DNA from: Tannerella sp. oral taxon 808
Lineage (GTDB): Bacteria > Bacteroidota > Bacteroidia > Bacteroidales > Tannerellaceae
Assembly: GCA_002890585.1 (NCBI GenBank)
Contig: MIQB01000091.1
Location: 1 to 7,923 of the forward strand
Reading direction: 5' to 3'
Length of the DNA stretch: 7,923 bases
The notes under the pieces were generated by a model, which saw only the letters and a program-made list of their open reading frames with translations, was not told the origin of the DNA and made no database searches. Position 1 is the stretch's first letter. Every line of letters starts with the position of its first letter. Shown one piece after another: positions 1 to 6,577 of this stretch. The translations under genes and the position numbers were made by a program.

Positions 1-1
1 C

Positions 2-266
2 AAAAAGATACTCAGCCGGATGAAGCTGAAAAGCCGCATCATGCACAAAGGCACACAAGATTACCGAGAGGAAACAGCGGGTAAACGTGGCAATCAGCAG
101 GATCAGATACGAAGTGAAAAGAACCTTTGGATCCATCCACCGATGGTTCCGATTGGGAGTCGCCCGATATGTAGGGCTTGCAAAGACCCATGCGCTGCAT
201 ATGATGGAAGCAATCGCTTATAACCTCTACCGGACTTCAGGGTTAATTGTGTCCATTCCTCTCTAA
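2..266 (+). pseudogene. IS5-type transposase, C-terminal remnant, frameshifted
   Basis: This is the 3' end of a DDE transposase gene; the 5' part lies outside the window. Reading frame 2 gives KKILSRMKLKSRIMHK up to about position 49, and the family-like sequence then continues in frame 3 from about position 48 (KAHKITERKQRVN) to the TAA at 264-266. One extra base in the AAAGG at 47-51 explains the shift. The frame-3 part contains RTFGSIHRWF, ARYVGLAKTH and MEAIAYNLYR, a block I recognise as the C-terminus of IS5-family transposases. In that family the last catalytic glutamate normally sits in a VERTFG-like motif; here the codon at 117-119 is AAA, giving EVKRTFG, so the glutamate appears to be replaced by lysine. 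Both lesions argue for an inactive remnant. The subgroup and terminal inverted repeats cannot be determined from here. Base composition is poorer in GC than in the efflux genes. Confidence 0.75.
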
Positions 267-284
267 GGGGGAAATACCCCCTTA
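264..284. repeat. Hairpin overlapping the transposase stop codon
   Basis: A perfect 8-bp inverted repeat, TAAGGGGG and CCCCCTTA, is separated by the 5-nt loop AAATA. The transposase stop codon forms the first three bases of the stem. It could end the transposase transcript, but no T-tract follows on either strand, so a classical intrinsic terminator is not supported. Confidence 0.5.
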
Positions 285-408
285 AAAGAAGGTTGAAAAA
301 GGAGGAACTACTCAACATAAACGTATCTCTAAGAGAATGAGCCATTACACAGAGATGCACGTAGAAATGTGCTCGTTTTGCAGAGGTCTCCGATCATGTA
401 CCCCTCTC

Positions 409-436
409 GTAGGGGCGAATAATCATTCGCCCCTAC
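409..436. repeat. REP-like palindrome, 12-bp arms
   Basis: Perfect inverted repeat with arms GTAGGGGCGAAT and ATTCGCCCCTAC around the 4-nt loop AATC. Palindromes with a GTAGGGGCG...CGCCCCTAC core are, from general knowledge, scattered in many copies through a range of bacterial genomes as REP or MITE-like elements; membership of such a family here is inferred from the arm sequence alone. It lies downstream of the AraC-type gene and could protect its 3' end or help end transcription. Confidence 0.7.
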
Positions 437-446
437 AATCGCACCG

Positions 447-463
447 GGGAAGGCACCCTTCCC
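447..463. repeat. Short hairpin next to the REP-like palindrome
   Basis: Perfect 7-bp arms GGGAAGG and CCTTCCC flank the 3-nt loop CAC, ten bases after the REP-like palindrome. The two together make a double stem-loop, a common arrangement for REP-type elements. No T-tract follows on either strand. Confidence 0.5.
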
Positions 464-490
464 AATGGCTTGCAACCCACGTGCAAAAGG

Positions 491-582
491 ACAAAGCGCT
501 TGTGCGCATGCTGACAAAGTGCTTGTGCGCATGCTGACAAGGTGCTTGTGCGCATGCTGACAAGGTGCTTGCGCACATGCTG
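491..582. repeat. Tandem array, four 23-bp units
   Basis: Units start at 491, 514, 537 and 560, each beginning ACAAA or ACAAG and ending CATGCTG. Units 1-3 share the core TGTGCGCA; unit 4 carries TGCGCACA, the exact reverse complement of that core, so units 3 and 4 could pair as an 8-bp stem (547-554 with 570-577). The first two units differ at one base in the CGCTT/TGCTT segment, and units 2 and 3 differ by one A/G change. Because 23 is not a multiple of three, the array cannot encode an in-phase peptide repeat. It lies 34 bp beyond the stop codon of the AraC-type gene. Confidence 0.9.
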
Positions 583-615
583 CACAAGGGAGTCCATACG
601 TCGACCCCACGTTGT

Positions 616-1530
616 TTAGGACGCCTTGTACTCCCGCGGAGAGAGTCCCGTCTTGTGCTTGAAGTATTTGCCGAAGACCGACTGCGTGGAGAAGTTCAGG
701 TAATCGGCGATCTCCTGAATCGTCAGGTTAGAGTATTTGAGCAAGCTCTTGGCCTCCAGCACCACGTATTCGTCGATCCATTGTGTGGGCGTCTTGCCAC
801 TCACCTCCAAGATCACTTTCGAGACATGCTTGGGGGTGAGAAAGAGGTGGTCGGCATAGAAAGCAATATTGCGTTCGGTGGCGTGATGCGTCTCGAGCAG
901 CTGCATGAAGCGCTCGAAGAGGGCCATTTGCCGATTGTTTGCAGAGCGATTACCCTCGGCCTTGATCTTGCTGACGAAGATGGTGCCGATGCGATAAAGC
1001 GCCGCCGTGATCAGGCTTCTGAAGGTCTCGGATTTGTAGAGCGCCTCGGGGCAGGACAGGGTGCGAAAGAACAAGGCATAATACTCGTCCAGCTCACTGA
1101 TCTGCTCGTCGGTGAACGATAGGCAACAGTCGGATTGGAACTGCCGCCGAAGGGGCATGGCCACCTTGGATTCGATCATTGTGTTGCACATAAACTCACT
1201 TGAGACGAGTATCCCGCGCACCCTGAAGTGATCGGTGTAGTGCACCTGCATAATGTTCCCCGTCAGGACGAGCAGGGACATGCCACGCGTCAATTGATAG
1301 GTCTTCAGGTTGACGGACACACTCATCGCCCCGCTTTCGCAAAAGATGAATATGGCAGCATCTATTCGGCAGGGGTAGGTAAAGAGGCGAGACTCACGAA
1401 GCACATCTACGTCGCTTTCGCGGAAGATGAGCACGTCGTCATCTATGCTCTCCGGCTCGTTGTCGAACTGCGCCCCTAACTGTTTTAAGTCACTCAATGA
1501 ATAGGTGATGATCTCTTTCTTTTCAGTCAT
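616..1530 (-). CDS. AraC-family transcriptional regulator
   Basis: A 304-residue protein with the usual AraC/XylS layout. Residues 1 to about 190 form an N-terminal sensing/dimerisation region with beta-rich stretches (SGAMSVSVNLKTYQL, RGMSLLVLTGN) resembling a cupin-like half; no ligand can be named. Residues about 205-302 form the DNA-binding domain: the first helix-turn-helix around NIAFYADHLFLTPKHVSKVI (221-240), the linker TPTQWIDEYVVLEAKSLL, then the second helix-turn-helix around LTIQEIADYLNFSTQSVFGK (269-288), ending in the family signature KHKTGLSPREY. The start ATG is preceded by no strong Shine-Dalgarno sequence, which is normal in Bacteroidota. The gene is transcribed divergently from the efflux genes, so it probably controls them, itself, or both. 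AraC membership is secure; activator or repressor role and inducer are unknown. Confidence 0.93.
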   Translation of the reverse strand: MTEKKEIITYSLSDLKQLGAQFDNEPESIDDDVLIFRESDVDVLRESRLFTYPCRIDAAIFIFCESGAMSVSVNLKTYQLTRGMSLLVLTGNIMQVHYTDHFRVRGILVSSEFMCNTMIESKVAMPLRRQFQSDCCLSFTDEQISELDEYYALFFRTLSCPEALYKSETFRSLITAALYRIGTIFVSKIKAEGNRSANNRQMALFERFMQLLETHHATERNIAFYADHLFLTPKHVSKVILEVSGKTPTQWIDEYVVLEAKSLLKYSNLTIQEIADYLNFSTQSVFGKYFKHKTGLSPREYKAS

Positions 1531-1704
1531 ATACTTCTATCTGTCTTTTTCACCCCCCGAGCGGTAAAAGTAGAGTCGCGCCCCAATGAGCATAGAGATG
1601 CATGTGTATTTCCCGACTTTCATACCAATTCCTGCGTCTTTGGGATACACTCCGCCCGAACACCCGACGGTTCCTTTGCGGCCGGAAAAAACGCATAGGA
1701 TCAG
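1531..1704. promoter_or_regulatory. Divergent intergenic control region
   Basis: These 174 bases separate the start codons of the AraC-type gene and the adaptor gene and must hold both promoters. I searched for the Bacteroidota sigma pattern (TTTG near -33, TAnnTTTG near -7). The nearest plus-strand candidate is TTCCTTTG at 1671-1678 with TTTG at 1639-1642, but one base mismatches and the 28-nt spacing is too long. On the minus strand a TACTTTTA box (rc of 1566-1573) is present without a properly spaced upstream element. No convincing direct or inverted repeat for AraC binding was found. AGGA at 1697-1700, only four bases before the adaptor ATG, is the best ribosome-binding candidate. Confidence 0.45.
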
Positions 1705-2748
1705 ATGAAAAGACGAGACATGAAACAGGCCGTCGGTATGCTGGCGACCGTGTTGGCCGTATGGACGGCCACATCGTGCGGGGGCAGTGAGACGCCCCGC
1801 ACTGTAGCACCGGTGAAGGTGGAGACCGTGAAGGTAGGCGAGGCTTCGACCTCGGGCGCCTATCATTACGTGGGCGTGGTGGAAGAAGACAAGTCAGCAG
1901 CATTGAGCTTCGCCATGGCGGGAACGATCCGCCAAATCATGGTGGACGAGGGGCAGCGTGTAGCCCAAGGGCAGTTGCTGGCCACGCTTGATTGCAGTTC
2001 GGCGCAGAGTACGTTCGATGCCTCTGCCGCCTCGCTGCATCAGGCCGAAGATGCCTACACCCGCATGAAGCAACTCTATGACAAGAAGAGCCTGCCGGAG
2101 ATGCAAATGGTGGAAGTGGAGACCCGCCTGCAACAGGCCCGGTCGATGTATGAGTTATCGAAAAAGAACCTGGGCGACTGTGCCCTACATGCACCCTTTG
2201 CCGGCGTTGTGGGGCGCCGCACGGCCGAGGCGGGCGAGAATGCTTTGCCGGGCGTCCCTGTGTTGACGCTGCTTGAGATCAGTCGGGTGAAGGTGCGCTT
2301 CTCCGTTCCGGAGAACGAGATTGCCCGGTTAGACGCCGGGACGTCGGCCGTGATCACCGTCTCGGCACTCGGTGGCAAATCGTTCGAGGGGCACGGCGTG
2401 GAGAAGAGCAGTGCAGCCGACGCCGTGACACATACCTACGACGCACGCATCACGCTGCCCAACCCCCACGGCGAGTTGCTCCCGGGGATGGTCTGCGACG
2501 TGGTGCCTGCGCTGTCTGACAGCCTCAGTGCGAGCCGCATTACCCTACCTGCACGCGCCATACAGCAGGCCAGCGATGGCAGCCGATTCGTGTGGAAAGT
2601 GGTGGGCGACGCCGTCACGCGATGCCCCGTCACTACGGGCACATGGTCGGGAGACGAGGTCGTCGTGACGGGTGGTTTGCAGGTTGGCGATAGAGTCGTC
2701 AAAGACGGATTCCAGCGCGTGAGTGAGGGCAGTAAAATCACGGAATGA
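1705..2748 (+). CDS. RND efflux periplasmic adaptor (membrane fusion protein), lipoprotein
   Basis: A 347-residue HlyD/AcrA-type adaptor linking the inner-membrane pump to the outer-membrane channel. Residues 1-25 look like a lipoprotein signal peptide: positive start, hydrophobic run, then ATSC with Cys25 as the likely lipidated residue, followed by GGSE. The order after that is typical: first lipoyl half about 65-97 (MAGTIRQIMVDEGQRVAQGQ), alpha-helical hairpin about 100-157, second lipoyl half about 158-175 (LHAPFAGVVG), beta-barrel about 192-270, and membrane-proximal domain about 276-345 (GDRVVKDGFQRV). The length fits the family. The ATG at 1705 was chosen for the AGGA just upstream; an in-frame ATG at 1720 is possible and would leave the lipobox intact. 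The stop codon overlaps the pump start as ATGA, implying translational coupling. Cys97 and Cys159 sit at the two ends of the hairpin. Confidence 0.93.
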   Translation: MKRRDMKQAVGMLATVLAVWTATSCGGSETPRTVAPVKVETVKVGEASTSGAYHYVGVVEEDKSAALSFAMAGTIRQIMVDEGQRVAQGQLLATLDCSSAQSTFDASAASLHQAEDAYTRMKQLYDKKSLPEMQMVEVETRLQQARSMYELSKKNLGDCALHAPFAGVVGRRTAEAGENALPGVPVLTLLEISRVKVRFSVPENEIARLDAGTSAVITVSALGGKSFEGHGVEKSSAADAVTHTYDARITLPNPHGELLPGMVCDVVPALSDSLSASRITLPARAIQQASDGSRFVWKVVGDAVTRCPVTTGTWSGDEVVVTGGLQVGDRVVKDGFQRVSEGSKITE

Positions 2749-5700
2749 TGGCACGAGGACGCTTTGAATTGATCGGCTGGGTGATGCGCAACTACCGCAT
2801 CACGGCGCTCGTGGTGGTGCTGATGATGGCGCTCGGTGTGGTGGGATTGGTGAAGATGCCGAAGCAGGAGTTCCCGGACTTCGTGATCCGCGAAGGCGTG
2901 GTGATTGCCATCTATCCCGGCGCTACGGCTGAGGAGGTGGAGGAGCAGGTGGCTCGTCCGCTCGAAGAGTTTTTGATGACCTATAAAGAGGTCAAGCGCA
3001 GCAAGACCGTCTCCACGTCGCAAAACGGGATGTGCATCGTCAAGGTCGAGCTGAACGATTATGTGAATAATAAGGATGAGGTATGGTCGAAGATCAAGCA
3101 CGGGCTGACGCAGCTCAAGATGCAGCTGCCGTCGGGCGTATTGGCCCTCATTGCGCAGGACGACTTCGGCGACACCTCGGCGCTGCTGATCGCGGTGGAG
3201 TCTGACACACGCTCATACAGCGAGCTGAAGATGTATGTCGACGAGCTCTCGGCGCGCTTGCGCCGCCTGCCCTCGGTGACGAACATCAAGGTCTACGGCG
3301 AACAGCAGGAGCAGATCACGCTCTACTTAGACCGCGACAAACTGTCGGCCTACGGCATCGGCGACAAGGTGCTTACGGCCTCGCTCTTCTCGCAGGGGCT
3401 GACCCTCTCGGGCGGGCACGTAGAGAATGGCGAGATCGACGCGCCGATCCATATCGTCTCGCCGCTGACGAGCGAGGAGGAGATCGCGAGCCGCATCATC
3501 TTCACCGGCCCCCGCGGCGACGTGGTGCGGGTCAGGGACATTGCCCGCGTGGTACGCGAATACCCCGAGCCGGAGAGCTACATCTCCTACAACGGCCACC
3601 GCTGCCTCATCGTCTCGACCGAAATGCTTTCGGGCAACAACATCGTGGCGTATGGCAAAGAGGTTGGAGCCATACTCGATGACTTCACGAAGAACTACCT
3701 GCCGACCGACGTCACCGTCAGTCGCATCGCTGATCAAGCCAAGGTGGTGGGCCAATCGGTAAACGATTTCTTGATCAATCTGATCGAAGCCATCGTCGTC
3801 ATCATCGTGGTGATGATGATCCTCTTCCCCTTCCGATCGGCCTTAGTGGCGGCCGTGACGATCCCCGTCAACACGTTCCTCTCCGTGGGGCTGATGTACC
3901 TCTTCGGCATCCCGCTCAACATCGTCACGCTGGCCGGCCTGATCGTCGTCTTGGGCATGATCGTGGACAACTCCATCGTCGTCATCGATGGCTATTTGGA
4001 GCTCCTCAGCGAGGGGCATTCGCGTTGGTATTCGGCCATTGAGAGCGCCAAGAAGTACTTCATGTCCATGCTGCTGGGCACCGTCTGCGTGTGCGTCATC
4101 TTCTTCCCCGTCCTCTTTACGATGACAGGCGTGTACGGCGACTTTGTCCGCTATTTCCCGTGGACGATCACGATCAACCTGATGGTTTCGCTGCTCATCG
4201 CTGTCTTCATTGTGCCTACCCTCGAGTTTGCGCTGATCCACCGGCGGACGGCCAAGCCGTCTGGCAAGCCGACGATCGTCAGCCGTGTGCAGGGGATCTA
4301 CAACAAGGTCTTGGATTGGACCTTCCGCCACCCGCGACTGACGATCGGGCTGGGCGTACTCTCCGTCTTCTTAGCCGTTGTCATCGCCATGCAGCTGAAG
4401 GTGCGCATGATGCCTGTGGCCGAACGCGACCAGTTCGTGGTCGAGATTGACCTGCCCGCGGGTACGCCCCTCGAACACACGGCCCAGGTGACCGACTCGG
4501 TGCGGCGCATGTTGCAACAAGACGAACGCGTCCGATCCGTCACCTCCTTCATCGGATGCTCCGCGCCACGCTTCCAGTCGTCTTACGCGCCGCGCATGGC
4601 GGGGAAAAACAACGCCCAGCTGATCGTCAACACAAAGTCGATCGAGGCCACGGAGGAGATCCTCGATGCCTACACGGACACGATGGCTTATGCCTTCCCG
4701 GATGCGTATGTGAAATACAAGCAGCTGGATTATAATGAAGTCCCCACGTTTGAATTCCGCTTCATTGGCGACGACCTGGCTGCGGCCAAGACGGCGGCCA
4801 TGCAGCTGGCAGACCGCATGCGGGAGATGCCGGAGTTAGTGAACGTGCACTTAGATTATGAGCAACCGCAGCCCGTCGTCGACATCCGCCTCGACCCCGT
4901 CACGGCCTCGCAGCTCGGCGTCACGAAGGCCATCGCGGCGGCGAACCTCAGCCCGGCCACGGACGCGGTAACGATAGCCGACGTCTGGGAGGGCGACCGG
5001 CAGATCCCTGTGGTGATGAAGAACGACACCCGCGAGGGGCGTCAGACGGTGCAATCCTTAGGCGACCTCTACCTCTCCACCGTAGGCGGCCGGTCGGTGC
5101 CCCTCAGGCAGATCGCCAGCGTGGTGCCAAGCTGGAGCGAGTCGAAGATCATTCGCCGCAACGGCGTGCGCACGGTGACGGTCACGGCCGACATGAAGCG
5201 CGGCGTGATGTCTGAACAGATCATGGCTAAAATTGAGCGGATAGCTAAGGAGGAAATCGTCAGTAAGCTGCCCGCCGGCCTGCGCTTCGAGGTGGGTGGC
5301 GAGGCGGAAAACGATGCTGAGATCCTTCCGCCCATCGCCACCGGCATCGGCATTTCGCTCGTCATCATCTTCTTCTTCATCCTCTTCTCGTTCAAGAAAT
5401 TCGGCATCACCATCGTCTCCATGCTCTCCACCATGCTCTGCCTCTTTGGCGCCATGCTGGGGTTGTGGATCTCCGGCGTCCCGGTGGGCATCACCTCCAT
5501 GTTCGGGTTCATCTCGCTCTTAGGCATGATCATGAAGAACGTCATCCTCATGTATCAGCATGCTGAAGACGAACGCAATCTGGCTCACCGATCGGCGCGC
5601 GATGCAGCTTACGACGCGGGTGCCCGACGCATGACGCCCATCTTCCTAACCACCGCCACGACGGCCGTGGGCGTGATCCCCATGATCATCGCGGGCAGCT

Positions 5701-5855
5701 CGTTTTGGAGCCCTGTGGGCGTCTCCATCTTCGCTGGAGGCATCGGAGCGCTCGTGGGCGTGGTCACCGTTCTGCCCGTGCTCTACTGGAAGCTCTATGG
5801 CAAAGAGGATCAGAAAAGGATGAAGCGCAAGGCTGTCGTTAATCCGGAAACGTAG
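2745..5855 (+). CDS. RND-family efflux pump, inner-membrane permease
   Basis: A 1036-residue AcrB/MexB-type transporter of full family length with twelve predicted membrane segments: one near residues 17-36, a group at about 341-497, one at 531-551, and a group at about 864-1015. The two large periplasmic porter loops lie at about 37-340 and 552-863. The N-terminal signature KMPKQEFPDF and GATAEEVEEQVARPLEE are typical. In TM4 the proton-relay motif reads GMIVDNSIVVID: Asp408 matches the first of the two AcrB aspartates, while the second is Asn409. In TM10, GMIMKNVILM keeps the relay lysine (Lys931). The gene starts at the ATG overlapping the adaptor stop; the next codon is also ATG, so either may be used. 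The substrate (drug, bile salt, lipid, metal) is not readable; TM4 lacks the layout I would expect of CusA-type metal pumps, so a hydrophobe/amphiphile exporter is more likely. Confidence 0.96.
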   Translation: MMARGRFELIGWVMRNYRITALVVVLMMALGVVGLVKMPKQEFPDFVIREGVVIAIYPGATAEEVEEQVARPLEEFLMTYKEVKRSKTVSTSQNGMCIVKVELNDYVNNKDEVWSKIKHGLTQLKMQLPSGVLALIAQDDFGDTSALLIAVESDTRSYSELKMYVDELSARLRRLPSVTNIKVYGEQQEQITLYLDRDKLSAYGIGDKVLTASLFSQGLTLSGGHVENGEIDAPIHIVSPLTSEEEIASRIIFTGPRGDVVRVRDIARVVREYPEPESYISYNGHRCLIVSTEMLSGNNIVAYGKEVGAILDDFTKNYLPTDVTVSRIADQAKVVGQSVNDFLINLIEAIVVIIVVMMILFPFRSALVAAVTIPVNTFLSVGLMYLFGIPLNIVTLAGLIVVLGMIVDNSIVVIDGYLELLSEGHSRWYSAIESAKKYFMSMLLGTVCVCVIFFPVLFTMTGVYGDFVRYFPWTITINLMVSLLIAVFIVPTLEFALIHRRTAKPSGKPTIVSRVQGIYNKVLDWTFRHPRLTIGLGVLSVFLAVVIAMQLKVRMMPVAERDQFVVEIDLPAGTPLEHTAQVTDSVRRMLQQDERVRSVTSFIGCSAPRFQSSYAPRMAGKNNAQLIVNTKSIEATEEILDAYTDTMAYAFPDAYVKYKQLDYNEVPTFEFRFIGDDLAAAKTAAMQLADRMREMPELVNVHLDYEQPQPVVDIRLDPVTASQLGVTKAIAAANLSPATDAVTIADVWEGDRQIPVVMKNDTREGRQTVQSLGDLYLSTVGGRSVPLRQIASVVPSWSESKIIRRNGVRTVTVTADMKRGVMSEQIMAKIERIAKEEIVSKLPAGLRFEVGGEAENDAEILPPIATGIGISLVIIFFFILFSFKKFGITIVSMLSTMLCLFGAMLGLWISGVPVGITSMFGFISLLGMIMKNVILMYQHAEDERNLAHRSARDAAYDAGARRMTPIFLTTATTAVGVIPMIIAGSSFWSPVGVSIFAGGIGALVGVVTVLPVLYWKLYGKEDQKRMKRKAVVNPET

Positions 5856-5878
5856 AGACGGCGTGAACGTCTCAACGT
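5850..5878 (+). terminator. Imperfect hairpin at the pump stop codon (possible attenuator)
   Basis: GAGACG (5855-5860) pairs with CGTCTC (5868-5873) around the 7-nt loop GCGTGAA. After an A-A mismatch the stem extends by ACGT (5850-5853) with ACGT (5875-5878), giving ten pairs in all. The pump's TAG stop at 5853-5855 is inside the left arm, so a terminating ribosome would cover it. No T-tract follows, so it is a weak or factor-dependent terminator, an RNA-stability element, or chance. Confidence 0.3.
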
Positions 5879-5893
5879 AAGCCATCCTTCGCC

Positions 5894-6577
5894 GAGCCTC
5901 GGATCGGGGTCATCCCGAAGTGCAGAATGCCTCCCGAGCCTCGGAAATGGGCCCAACCTTCGGGAGAGGTCGTTTCCGAGCCTCGGAAATGGGTCCAACC
6001 TTCGGGAGAGGCCGTTTCCGAGCCTCGGAAATGGGTCCAACCTTCGGGAGAGGGCATTTCCGACCCTCGGAAATGGGTCCAACCTTCGGGAGAGGGCATT
6101 TCCGACCCTCGGAAATGGGTCCAACCTTCGGGAGAGGGCATTTCCGACCCTCGGAAATGGGTCCAACCTTCGGGAGAGGGCATTTCCGACCCTCGGAAAT
6201 GGGTCCAACCTTCGGGAGAGGGCATTTCCGACCCTCGGAAATGGGTCCAACCTTCGGGAGAGGGCATTTCCGACCCTCGGAAATGGTTCCAACCTTCGGG
6301 AGAGGCCGTTTCCGAGCCTCGGAAATGGATCCAACCTTCGGGAGAGGCCGTTTCCGAGCCTCGGAAATGGATCCAACCTTCGGGAGAGGCCGTTTCCGAG
6401 CCTCGGAAATGGATCCAACCTTCGGGAGAGGCCGTTTCCGAGCCTCGGAAATGGATCCAACCTTCGGGAGAGGCCGTTTCCGAGCCTCGGAAATGGATCC
6501 AACCTTCGGGAGAGGCCGTTTCCGAGCCTCGGAAATGGGTCCAACCTTCGGGAGAGGCCGTTTCCGAGCCTCGGGAG
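5894..6577. repeat. 42-bp tandem repeat (minisatellite) inside the efflux cluster
   Basis: Fifteen well-conserved 42-bp units run from 5936 to 6565. They are preceded by a degenerate unit in the same 42-bp phase (5894-5935) and followed by a 12-bp partial unit (6566-6577). Each unit begins GAGCCTCGG or GACCCTCGG and continues AAATGGnnCCAACCTTCGGG. At each unit junction TTTCCGA and TCGGAAA form a hairpin with a 3-nt loop. Variation is clustered: GGCATT instead of GCCGTT in units 3-8, GAC instead of GAG at the start of units 4-9, and the two bases within TGGnnCCA reading GC (unit 1), GT (2-8), TT (9), AT (10-14), GT (15). Because 42 is divisible by three, three long frames are open (two minus, one plus), but none has a credible start and the differences mostly change amino acids, so I do not call a gene. 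The array fills most of the 826-bp gap between pump and channel genes. Confidence 0.97.

Larger units (their letters stand above)
267..615. other. Gene-free repeat-bearing intergenic region
   Basis: No convincing coding region is seen in these 349 bases; open frames on both strands are short and run through the repeats. The stretch contains two palindromes (409-436 and 447-463) and a 23-bp tandem array (491-582), listed separately. It lies between the 3' ends of the transposase remnant and the AraC-type gene, so it is a convergent junction where both transcripts would end. The right end of the insertion sequence should lie near its start, but I could not define a terminal repeat without the left end. 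Confidence 0.6.

Noticed and set aside
20..223. 67-residue plus-strand ORF as an independent gene
   Set aside because: Its first part is transposase sequence in frame 2; after about position 50 the real transposase frame is frame 3, so the rest is out of frame.
264..284. Classical intrinsic terminator
   Set aside because: The stem is good but is followed by AAAAG on the plus strand and no T-run on the minus strand.
565..1122. Plus-strand 185-residue ORF
   Set aside because: It is a shadow antisense to the well-supported AraC-type gene and resembles no family.
1639..1678. Bacteroidota-type promoter TTTG ... TTCCTTTG for the adaptor gene
   Set aside because: The gap of 28 bases is too long and the second box has a mismatch; mentioned only as the nearest candidate.
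5810..6544. Minus-strand 244-residue repeat protein gene
   Set aside because: It is antisense to the array and the end of the pump gene, has no ribosome-binding site, and its repeat residues vary without a sign of protein-level constraint.
5936..6577. CRISPR array
   Set aside because: Units are directly contiguous 42-bp copies with no unique spacers, and no cas genes are in the window.
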